DNA of 8,480 nucleotides, from assembly GCA_018648985.1 (NCBI GenBank), contig JABGOT010000078.1:1-8480 (forward strand), written 5' to 3'. Below are positions 1 through 6,784 of this stretch, in pieces; position 1 is the stretch's first letter; every line of letters starts with the position of its first letter. This DNA comes from Candidatus Ruthturnera sp. Its GTDB lineage: Bacteria > Pseudomonadota > Gammaproteobacteria > PS1 > Pseudothioglobaceae. The notes below the pieces were generated by a model, which was not told the origin of the DNA, searched no databases, and worked only from the letters and a program-made list of their open reading frames with translations. The position numbers and the translations under genes are program-made.

Positions 1-60
1 TCCGCCTTAGGTCCGCAGACTCTGTCTCCACTGCTCGTCATCTTGCAGTCACTGTATGAA
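1..60. other. G+C-rich segment at the left edge, unidentified
   Basis: This stretch has 32 G or C in 60 bases, against 19 and 16 in the two following 60-base blocks, so composition changes sharply near position 60. Three readings stay open across most of it. On the + strand, frame 1 runs without a stop to TAA at 88-90 (about 29 residues, no start inside the window), and frame 3 stops at TGA 57-59, right at the composition boundary. On the - strand an ATG at 41-39 opens a frame that leaves the window. I recognise none of the three peptides. It could be the end of a neighbouring gene, the edge of a mobile or repeated element, or an assembly join. The segment is too short to decide. Confidence 0.4.
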
Positions 61-103
61 GGGGTACTTATTAATAGAACGAGAAAATAAAGAGCCAGTT
101 GTT

Positions 104-132
104 TTTTCACAATTGTTTGTTTTGCTTATAAA
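104..132 (+). promoter_or_regulatory. candidate sigma-70 promoter for the hflK operon
   Basis: A -35-like TTTTCA (104-109; four of six consensus bases) lies 17 bp before a -10-like TATAAA (127-132; five of six). This would start RNA near 139 and leave a leader of about 165 nt before hflK. A rival -10, TAAAAT at 266-271, would give a short leader of about 25 nt but has no recognisable -35. A TATACT at 283-288 lies too close to the ribosome binding site. In DNA this AT-rich such matches arise by chance, so the call is weak. Confidence 0.25.
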
Positions 133-292
133 TTTCATTTATTTTAACACCATCTATCAGCCATATTAAGGCTTATGCTTACAGCGTTCTGGTTTCACTA
201 TTGGTTGGCAAACAATCTTATATTTTCAAGTATGTATTAGTCACCTTATTAAGAGATAGTTTGGGTAAAATAACTCAGGTTTTATACTACAT

Positions 293-297
293 GGAAG
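293..297 (+). promoter_or_regulatory. ribosome binding site of hflK
   Basis: GGAAG lies 6 nt before the ATG at 304. It supports that start, which gives the MAW... N-terminus also seen in E. coli HflK. Confidence 0.6.
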
Positions 298-303
298 TAA
301 TAA

Positions 304-1464
304 ATGGCTTGGAACGACAACAACAATCAAAGTCCTTGGGGTGGTAACGGTCAAACACCACCAGAATTAGACGAGGTGATTAAAGATTTTAAAAACAAAT
401 TTAGTGGTATTTTTGGTGGAAAACCAGCATCAGGTTCTCAAAAATCTGTCACACCACCAACAGGTGGGTTTAAATACATTTTTATCCTAGCTTTATTGGT
501 TTGGACTTTATCTGGTATTTATATTATTGATCCTGCTGAAAAAGGCGTGATATTGCGTTTCGGTGCTTTCCAAGAAGAAACAGGCCAAGGCCCACACTGG
601 CACCTGCCATTTCCGATTGAAAGTTTAAACCGCATTAACGTTGAACAGATCAGAACCGCTCAAATTGGTTATCGTGATGCTGTTAGTAACCGTCGTGGCG
701 GCAACGTGTCGTCTGAATCTTTAATGTTGACTAAAGATGAAAATATGATTGATGCTAAATTCGCAGTACAGTACAAAGTTAACGATGTGCAAGCTTATTT
801 ATTTAATGTGGCCAATCCTGATGCAACGCTTCGTCATGTAGTCGAAAGTGCGATTCGTCAAGTGGTAGGTAAAAACACCATGGATTACATCTTAACTGAA
901 GGTCGTGTGGCAATTGCTGACAGTATTAAAGAAAGATCTCAAGAATTGCTAAATAGCTACCAAATCGGTTTGTATATTACCACGGTAAACATGCAAGATG
1001 CACAGCCGCCAGAGCAGGTGCAGGCTTCATTTAGTGATGCAGTAAAAGCACGTGAAGACAAACAACGTTTAATTAATGAAGCGCAAACGTATGCCAATGA
1101 TATTTTGCCAAAATCTCGTGGTAAAGCTGCGCGTATGCTCGAAGAATCTAAAGCTTATAAATCTGAAGTTGTTTCTAAGTCTGAAGGTGAAGCGTCACGT
1201 TTTGGTCAAATCTTAGCAGAGTATGAAAAAGCACCTGGGGTAACTAGAGAGCGCTTGTATCGTGAAACCATGGAAAACGTATTAGCCAATACCAGCAAAG
1301 TAGTGGTTGATTCAAAAGCCAACAGCATGATGTATCTACCAATTGATAAATTAATTGATGCTAAAAAAACACGTACTGAAGTGATTATCCAAGAAGCTCA
1401 GCCAGGGCAAGATAATTCAAGAGGTAGTGTCAGAAATGTTTTCCGTAATAGGGAGGTTAGATAA
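304..1464 (+). CDS. hflK: HflK, SPFH/band-7 subunit of the FtsH modulator complex
   Basis: HflK pairs with HflC in a large inner-membrane assembly that encloses FtsH and modulates its proteolysis of membrane proteins. The 386-residue protein (E. coli HflK is about 419) starts with a Gly/Asn/Pro-rich cytoplasmic tail (residues 1-55), as is usual for HflK. One membrane segment follows at about 56-75. The SPFH/band-7 domain begins with the typical 'DPAEKGVILRFG' (76-87) and runs to about 260. An Ala/Glu/Lys-rich helical region (about 245-312) follows, and the C-terminus is polar and basic. The start is set by GGAAG 6 nt upstream. The stop codon overlaps the hflC start by one base, so the two are probably translated together in similar amounts. 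The family assignment is firm; the FtsH role rests on the family, since ftsH is not in the window. Confidence 0.96.
   Translation: MAWNDNNNQSPWGGNGQTPPELDEVIKDFKNKFSGIFGGKPASGSQKSVTPPTGGFKYIFILALLVWTLSGIYIIDPAEKGVILRFGAFQEETGQGPHWHLPFPIESLNRINVEQIRTAQIGYRDAVSNRRGGNVSSESLMLTKDENMIDAKFAVQYKVNDVQAYLFNVANPDATLRHVVESAIRQVVGKNTMDYILTEGRVAIADSIKERSQELLNSYQIGLYITTVNMQDAQPPEQVQASFSDAVKAREDKQRLINEAQTYANDILPKSRGKAARMLEESKAYKSEVVSKSEGEASRFGQILAEYEKAPGVTRERLYRETMENVLANTSKVVVDSKANSMMYLPIDKLIDAKKTRTEVIIQEAQPGQDNSRGSVRNVFRNREVR
1451..1456 (+). promoter_or_regulatory. ribosome binding site of hflC inside hflK
   Basis: GGGAGG lies in the last codons of hflK, 7 nt before the hflC ATG at 1464. With the TAATG stop/start overlap it fixes the hflC start and suggests translational coupling plus independent initiation. 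Confidence 0.75.
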
Positions 1465-2321
1465 TGAAAAAAATATTCCCAATCATTGGTGCAGTTTTGT
1501 TTTTAGTGTTGAGTTCGGCGCTATATACGGTTAACGAAACACAAACAGCTATTAAACTCCGTTTAGGTGAGATTGTAACGGTTGAAAATACGCCAGGTCT
1601 TAAATTTAAGATGCCATTCGTGAATAACGTGGTGAAGTTTGATAATCGTATTCAAACTTTAGATGCGCCAGCAGAGCGCTTCTTAACAGGTGAAAAGAAA
1701 AACGTAATTGTAGACTCGTACGTAAAATGGCGTATTGTTGATGCGGAGCAATTCTACAAATCAACGGGTGGCAATATCGCTAGAACCAACAACCGTTTAG
1801 CGCAGATTATCAAAACCGGCCTTAAGAGTGAGTTTTCTAAGCGCACGATTGCTGATGTGGTCTCAGGTGAGCGTAGTGAGATTATGTCCAACATTCTCAA
1901 GTTGGCCAATAAAGACATTGGTGAATTCGGTATTAAGATTATTGATGTTCGTATTAAGCGTATCGACCTATCGCAAGAAGTGTCGAACTCGGTTTATCGT
2001 CGTATGCAAGCAGAGCGTCAGCGTGTGGCCAAAGATTTCAGATCTAAGGGTGCAGAAGAAGCTGAGATTATTCGAGCAGCTGCAGATAAAGAGCGCACCA
2101 TTATTTTAGCCAATGCGTATCGTGATTCTGAGAAGATTCGAGGTGAGGGCGATGCAGTTTCTGCCAGTAACTATGCGCAAGCTTACAACCAAAATGCAGA
2201 TTTTTATTCGTTCTATCGTTCGTTAGAGTCTTACAAAAAATCATTTAACGAAAATAACGACATTATGGTGTTAAACCCAAATACGGAGTTTTTCCGCCAC
2301 TTTAACCCAGAAGTTAAATAA
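1464..2321 (+). CDS. hflC: HflC, SPFH/band-7 partner of HflK
   Basis: HflC is the second subunit of the HflK-HflC cage that regulates FtsH at the inner membrane. The 285-residue protein is somewhat shorter than E. coli HflC (about 334). It has an N-terminal membrane anchor (about 4-21) directly followed by the SPFH domain: 'VNETQTAIKLRLGEI' at 23-37, the 'PGLKFKMPF' stretch at 44-52 and 'DVRIKRIDLS' at 161-170. A charged, Ala/Glu/Arg-rich helix follows (about 176-232), and the C-terminal region contains the HflC-like 'FYSFYRSLESY' (247-257). Unlike HflK it lacks a long cytoplasmic N-terminal tail, which separates the paralogues. The gene begins inside the hflK stop codon and ends 12 nt before hisZ. 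Confidence is high from both sequence and position. Confidence 0.96.
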   Translation: MKKIFPIIGAVLFLVLSSALYTVNETQTAIKLRLGEIVTVENTPGLKFKMPFVNNVVKFDNRIQTLDAPAERFLTGEKKNVIVDSYVKWRIVDAEQFYKSTGGNIARTNNRLAQIIKTGLKSEFSKRTIADVVSGERSEIMSNILKLANKDIGEFGIKIIDVRIKRIDLSQEVSNSVYRRMQAERQRVAKDFRSKGAEEAEIIRAAADKERTIILANAYRDSEKIRGEGDAVSASNYAQAYNQNADFYSFYRSLESYKKSFNENNDIMVLNPNTEFFRHFNPEVK

Positions 2322-2333
2322 AGCATTATTTGT

Positions 2334-3287
2334 ATGAGTACTTGGCAATTACCTGAAGGTATTGATGAACTCACTGGTGATCGAGCGCTAGCGTTTGAGT
2401 CTGTGCGTCGAGCACTTTTAGATTTATATGCTGACAAGGGTTTTGGCTTGGTGATTCCGCCAATGGTTGAATATGTAGATTCACTATTGTTAACTTCAGA
2501 TTCAGTGGATGAAAAAACCTTTAAATTCTTAGATCCTGTGAGTGGAAAAATGCTTGGTGTGCATGCTGATATCACTCCGCAAATCGCCCGTATTGATGCA
2601 AAAAAAGCAAGCAATAAAGTTGAGAAGTATTGCTATGTAAATGCCATTTTACAAACCAAGGCAGATGATTTTTATGCCTCTCGCTCACCAATCCAAGCGG
2701 GCGCTGAGCTATATGGTTCTGACGATATTTCAGCCGATGTCGAGGCGATTGAGCTAATGCTTGAGAGTCTAAAATTATTATCAATTGACCCAATTGTATT
2801 GAGTTTAGGCAATGTGGCGATTTTCAATGCCTTGATTGAGCGAGAAGATTTGACTGGTGAGCAAGTGTCAATACTAAGGCAAATTTTTGCCAGACGTTCA
2901 GCACCAGATTTAGATGTGTTCTTAAGCAACAATAATTTAAGTAGTGCTGATAAATTTATTGCTTTGATGAAATTAGAGGGCGGCGCTAATGTACTAGACG
3001 GCGCACTAAAAATCTTTGCTGATCTACCCAAAGCAAAATCAGCAATCCAAGACTTAATCAAGATTAACACCCAATTGAATGCAGTCGGCGTTGAGGTTAT
3101 GTTTGATCTAGCTGAATTAAAAGCTTACGAGTATCACACCGGTGTTGTGTTTTCAGCTTATAACGAGAATTATTCAAAAGCATTAGCACAAGGTGGCCGC
3201 TACAATGGTTTAAGTGCCTCTTTTGGGCAAGCGCGTGCAGCAACCGGTTTTTCGTTTGATTTAAAGTTTTTATCTCAAGCACAATAA
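2334..3287 (+). CDS. hisZ: HisZ, regulatory subunit of ATP phosphoribosyltransferase
   Basis: HisZ is a catalytically inactive relative of histidyl-tRNA synthetase. It binds the short form of HisG to make the active, histidine-feedback-controlled enzyme for the first step of histidine synthesis (ATP + PRPP). The protein opens with 'LPEGIDELTGDRA' (6-18) and has the class II motif-2-like region 'MLGVHADITPQIARI' (73-87), the altered HisA-type loop 'KAYEYHTGVVFSAY' (263-276) and a motif-3-like 'GGRYNGL...AATGFSFDL' (287-310). It ends there, with no anticodon-binding domain, which argues against HisRS (usually over 400 residues). At 317 residues it is at the short end for HisZ; many proteobacterial ones are nearer 380. 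No clear Shine-Dalgarno precedes the ATG, and the next in-frame Met is at residue 44, so coupling to hflC translation is likely. hisG is not in this window. Confidence 0.92.
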   Translation: MSTWQLPEGIDELTGDRALAFESVRRALLDLYADKGFGLVIPPMVEYVDSLLLTSDSVDEKTFKFLDPVSGKMLGVHADITPQIARIDAKKASNKVEKYCYVNAILQTKADDFYASRSPIQAGAELYGSDDISADVEAIELMLESLKLLSIDPIVLSLGNVAIFNALIEREDLTGEQVSILRQIFARRSAPDLDVFLSNNNLSSADKFIALMKLEGGANVLDGALKIFADLPKAKSAIQDLIKINTQLNAVGVEVMFDLAELKAYEYHTGVVFSAYNENYSKALAQGGRYNGLSASFGQARAATGFSFDLKFLSQAQ

Positions 3288-3309
3288 ATATTAAACAGTA
3301 GGAATTAGT

Positions 3310-4629
3310 ATGTCAAAAAATGTAGTAATCATTGGCACCCAGTGGGGCGATGAAGGAAAAGGCAAGGTGGTTGATTTAATTACCGATAAAGTATCTAGTG
3401 TGGTTCGCTTTCAAGGCGGACATAATGCTGGTCACACGTTAGTGATTGATGGTCAAAAAACCGTACTTCATCTAATCCCTTCAGGCATTTTACGCGACAA
3501 TGTAGAGTGTTTAATTGGCCACGGCGTGGTATTGTCGATGTCAGCAATGATTAAAGAATTGGGCGAGTTAGATGCTGCGGGTGTTGACGCTAAAGCACGC
3601 TTAAAAATCTCACCGGGCTGCCCATTGATTATGCCGTACCATGTTGCACTTGATAATGCACGTGAGGTTAAACGCGGCAAGGCTGCGATTGGCACAACCG
3701 GTAATGGTATTGGCCCTGCTTACGAAGATAAGGTTGCTCGCCGCGGATTGCGCGTAGGAGACCTTTTAGATGAGGCGGCATTTACTGAAAAGTTAAAAGA
3801 TGTGATGGAATACCATAACTTCGCACTAACCAATTATTACGGTGTTGATGCAGTTGATTATGAATCAACATTAGCAGAAGCATTAGAGCAAGCTAAGGTT
3901 GTAAGGCCAATGATTACTGATGTGACAGAGAAAATTCATCAGCACATTAAGAACAATGAAAATGTCTTATTTGAAGGTGCACAAGGTGCACTATTAGATA
4001 TTGACCAGGGTACTTACCCCTTTGTTACTTCGTCAAATACCACCTCAGGTGGTGCAGTCACTGGCTCTGGCGTTGGTGTAACCGATATTGACTATGTGGT
4101 TGGTATTGTTAAGGCCTACACTACGCGTGTTGGCGGTGGCCCCTTCCCAACAGAGTTAATTTATGATGTATCCACTGATGAAGGTGATGAAATTGGTAAA
4201 ACACTAGGTACAGTAGGGCATGAATTTGGCGCAACTACAGGCCGCCAGCGCCGTTGTGGTTGGTTGGATATGGTAACGCTTAATCGCTCATTTAATCTTA
4301 ATGCGGTGACCGGTATTTGTTTAACCAAACTAGACGTGTTAGACTCTCTAGACAGTATCAAAATTTGTATAGCTTACGATCTTAATGGCACGCAGATTAC
4401 CACACCACCATATGATGCTCAAGGTTATGCAGATGCCAAACCAGTTTATATTGAAATGCCGGGCTGGAACACTTCAACCATTGGCACTTCTTCGTTTGAT
4501 TCATTACCTATTGAGGCGCAAAACTACATTCGCAAGATTGAAGAACTTTCAGACTTGCCAGTTGATATCTTGTCTACCGGTCCAGACCGTGACGAGACCT
4601 TAATCCTTAAACATCCATTTGACGAGTAA
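3310..4629 (+). CDS. purA: PurA, adenylosuccinate synthetase
   Basis: PurA joins IMP and aspartate using GTP to form adenylosuccinate, the first committed step from IMP to AMP, in the cytoplasm. The 439-residue length is normal for the family (E. coli 432). The signature loop 'GTQWGDEGKGKVVD' (9-22) carries the catalytic Asp14. 'GGHNAGHTL' (36-44) carries the catalytic His42. 'GTTGNGIGPAYEDKVARRG' (128-146) matches the IMP-binding segment, and 'EGAQGALLDIDQGTYPFVT' (222-240), 'TTGRQRRCGW' (309-318), 'LTKLDVLD' (338-345) and 'STGPDRDET' (422-430) are intact. The enzyme should be active. AGGA at 3300-3303, 6 nt upstream, supports the start. It lies 22 nt after hisZ and 3 nt before rnr, as part of one transcription unit. 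Confidence 0.98.
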   Translation: MSKNVVIIGTQWGDEGKGKVVDLITDKVSSVVRFQGGHNAGHTLVIDGQKTVLHLIPSGILRDNVECLIGHGVVLSMSAMIKELGELDAAGVDAKARLKISPGCPLIMPYHVALDNAREVKRGKAAIGTTGNGIGPAYEDKVARRGLRVGDLLDEAAFTEKLKDVMEYHNFALTNYYGVDAVDYESTLAEALEQAKVVRPMITDVTEKIHQHIKNNENVLFEGAQGALLDIDQGTYPFVTSSNTTSGGAVTGSGVGVTDIDYVVGIVKAYTTRVGGGPFPTELIYDVSTDEGDEIGKTLGTVGHEFGATTGRQRRCGWLDMVTLNRSFNLNAVTGICLTKLDVLDSLDSIKICIAYDLNGTQITTPPYDAQGYADAKPVYIEMPGWNTSTIGTSSFDSLPIEAQNYIRKIEELSDLPVDILSTGPDRDETLILKHPFDE

Positions 4630-4632
4630 ATT

Positions 4633-6747
4633 ATGAGTGACCCCCACCAAAAGAGAGAATCAGAGAAATACGATAATCCGATTCCATCAAGGGAATATAT
4701 TCTTGAATTTATTAAAGAAAAACCTTTGAATAAATTTGATCTATACGATTTATTAAAAGTTGACGGCAAACAAAAAAAGCCACTAACACATCGACTAAAA
4801 GCCATGGTTCGTGATCAGCAGCTTAGCTGCGATCGAGAGGGCGTATTCAGTATTTTTAGCGGTAAAAGCGGAGTAATGATAGGCACAGTGATTGCCAACC
4901 CTAAAGGTTTTGGCTTTATCAAACTAGATGAAGGAGGTAAGGATTTACGTCTTTCTTCAAAAGAAATGCAGCTGGTCTTTCATGGTGACAAGGTTAAAGC
5001 TCGCCTGCTTAATCAACGTGGCGATGCACAAATTGTTAAAGTCATTGAAAGTATTAAAACCGTTGTGGGTCGTTTGCACCTAGACCAGGATAATGCTTAC
5101 GTTGTTGTAGATGATAAACGCATTCGTAACAAGATCAATATTTCTGAAGTGACTGAAGACAACACCGATGAGCAAATCGTTATTGTTGAGATCATAAAAT
5201 CACCAACATTCAAAAGTCTAGCGGTTGGTAAGATTACTCAAATTTTAGGCAACTATATGGATGAGGGCGTAGAAACCGATTCTGCACTTTACCGTAACGG
5301 CATTCCAGTTGATTTTTCAAAAGAGGCGCTAGCACAAACTGAAAAATTGCCAACCACCGTTACTGAAGCTGATAAAAAAGGTCGTATCGATATTACTGAT
5401 ATGAAATTAGTAACAATCGATGGCGAAGATTCACGTGATTTTGATGATGCTGTGTTTGCTGAACCAACCAATAAGGGTTGGAAGTTAGTCGTTGCTATTG
5501 CCGATGTGTCACATTACGTAACAGAAGGTTCAGACTTAGATAACGACGCCATTGAGCGTGGTAACTCAGTGTATTTCCCACGTCGCGTGGTTCCAATGCT
5601 GCCTGAGGCTTTGTCAAATGGCTTGTGTTCGATCAATCCAGACGTTGAGCGTTTGTGTATGACCTGTGAGATGAATATTGACTCTGAAGGTAATTTACTT
5701 GATTATAAATTTTACCCAGCTGTTATGTTTTCACATGCGCGCTTGACTTACACTAAAGTTAGTCAAATTCTAGAACATCACGACCAAGCGCTAACTAATG
5801 AATATGCATCGGTATTAGACAATTTAAATACCTTGTATGATTTATATAAAGTCTTAAAAGCTGCACGTACCAAGCGCGGTGTGATGGATTTTGATCGTAT
5901 TGAATCTCAAATCTTATTTAATGATAACGGCAAGATTGACAATATCGTTGCCCGTTCTCGCAATGATGCACACAAACTTATTGAAGAGTGTATGTTGATG
6001 GCTAATCAAGCCACAGCTAAGTTCTTGGCACACAATGAAGAAGACTTCCTTTATCGTATCCACCCTAAGCCTACGGCTGAAAAAGTAGAAACAACTCGTC
6101 AGTTTTTAACGGCAATTGGTTTAACACTTGAGGGTGGCGTACAACCTGAATCAAAACACTTTGCTAAAGTACTGGAAGATGCTAAAGGCCGTGATGATGA
6201 GAATGTTATTAAAACTGTTGTGCTTCGCACCATGAAGCAAGCCGTATATACGCCCGCAAATGAAGGCCACTTTGGCTTGGCATTTGATGACTATACGCAT
6301 TTCACTTCACCCATTAGAAGATACCCTGATCTTTTAGTGCACCGTGCAATCAATCGTGTGCTTGATAAAAATAAAAGAAAGCCAAGTAAAAAAATGATTG
6401 AAACTGGTGCACACTTATCAGTAACAGAGCGCAGAGCAGATGATGCTTCGCGCGATGTAGAGCAATGGCTTAAGTGTGAATACATGCGTGACAAAGTTGG
6501 AGACACCTTTAATGGTGTCATTTCTGGTGTTGCTGGTTTTGGTATTTTTATCGAATTGACCGATGTGTTTGTTGAAGGTATGATTGCTATGCGTGACATG
6601 AAAGACGATTATTATATTTTTGACGATGTTCATCACCAGTTAAAGGGCGAGCGCACAGGAAGAACTTTTCAGCTCGGCGATACGATTAAAATTCAGGTCG
6701 CCTCAGTTAGCTTAGATGACCGGCAAATGGTCTTTACCCCGGTATAA
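4633..6747 (+). CDS. rnr: RNase R, 3'-5' exoribonuclease (RNB family), without the basic tail
   Basis: RNase R degrades RNA from the 3' end and can pass through structure; it acts in rRNA and tRNA quality control and mRNA turnover. Domain order in the 704 residues is a winged-helix segment (about 20-75), two cold-shock/OB domains (about 80-140 and 145-225), the RNB catalytic domain (about 250-580) and an S1 domain (about 622-704). The metal-binding acidic cluster 'TIDGEDSRDFDDAV' (261-274) keeps Asp263, Asp269, Asp271 and Asp272, and 'HFTSPIRRYPDLLVHR' (556-571) is intact, so it should be active. The N-terminal winged helix favours RNase R over RNase II. E. coli RNase R is 813 residues with a Lys-rich C-terminal tail; this protein stops as the S1 domain ends. 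The ATG follows the purA stop by 3 nt with only a weak GAG upstream, so coupling is likely. The gene rlmB, often next to rnr in enterics, is absent here. Confidence 0.96.
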   Translation: MSDPHQKRESEKYDNPIPSREYILEFIKEKPLNKFDLYDLLKVDGKQKKPLTHRLKAMVRDQQLSCDREGVFSIFSGKSGVMIGTVIANPKGFGFIKLDEGGKDLRLSSKEMQLVFHGDKVKARLLNQRGDAQIVKVIESIKTVVGRLHLDQDNAYVVVDDKRIRNKINISEVTEDNTDEQIVIVEIIKSPTFKSLAVGKITQILGNYMDEGVETDSALYRNGIPVDFSKEALAQTEKLPTTVTEADKKGRIDITDMKLVTIDGEDSRDFDDAVFAEPTNKGWKLVVAIADVSHYVTEGSDLDNDAIERGNSVYFPRRVVPMLPEALSNGLCSINPDVERLCMTCEMNIDSEGNLLDYKFYPAVMFSHARLTYTKVSQILEHHDQALTNEYASVLDNLNTLYDLYKVLKAARTKRGVMDFDRIESQILFNDNGKIDNIVARSRNDAHKLIEECMLMANQATAKFLAHNEEDFLYRIHPKPTAEKVETTRQFLTAIGLTLEGGVQPESKHFAKVLEDAKGRDDENVIKTVVLRTMKQAVYTPANEGHFGLAFDDYTHFTSPIRRYPDLLVHRAINRVLDKNKRKPSKKMIETGAHLSVTERRADDASRDVEQWLKCEYMRDKVGDTFNGVISGVAGFGIFIELTDVFVEGMIAMRDMKDDYYIFDDVHHQLKGERTGRTFQLGDTIKIQVASVSLDDRQMVFTPV

Positions 6748-6784
6748 AATTTAATATCGAGGCGATAAAATAAGAGAATAAAAA

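Larger units (their letters stand above)
61..303 (+). promoter_or_regulatory. AT-rich leader upstream of hflK
   Basis: These 243 bases hold no convincing gene; only the tail of an unassigned open frame runs through to position 90. Because the five genes downstream are tightly packed, their main promoter should lie here. A weak 4-bp inverted repeat (AGCC at 159-162, GGCT at 170-173, 7-nt loop) and a direct repeat GCTTA-T-GCTTA at about 171-181 are visible, but neither is strong enough to call a regulatory site. I saw no riboswitch or small-RNA signature. Confidence 0.5.

Noticed and set aside
283..288. TATACT as a -10 box with TTGGGT (261-266) as -35, 16-bp spacing
   Set aside because: The predicted start near 295 would fall inside the hflK ribosome binding site, leaving no usable leader.
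2231..2614. Open frame of 127 codons on the - strand across the hflC-hisZ junction
   Set aside because: It is antisense to two well-supported genes, has a Ser-rich low-information composition, no ribosome binding site of note and no family resemblance.
2672..3070. Open frame of 132 codons on the - strand inside hisZ
   Set aside because: It lies wholly antisense to hisZ, and its Ser/Leu/Ala-rich product follows from the codon bias of hisZ.
4039..4053. Perfect 15-nt palindrome ACCACCT-C-AGGTGGT in purA
   Set aside because: It encodes part of a conserved Thr/Ser/Gly-rich PurA segment, and a one-base loop cannot form a hairpin; most likely chance.
4813..4834. Hairpin of GATC and GCAGC arms with a 3-nt loop and one bulged A, early in rnr
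   Set aside because: It lies within the coding sequence of the winged-helix region, has no T-tract, and can be explained by codon content. No regulatory role can be supported.
6502..6519. Inverted repeat GACACC/GGTGTC with a 6-nt loop near the start of the rnr S1 domain
   Set aside because: Six base pairs inside an intact coding region, without a T-tract; a terminator or attenuator here makes no sense.
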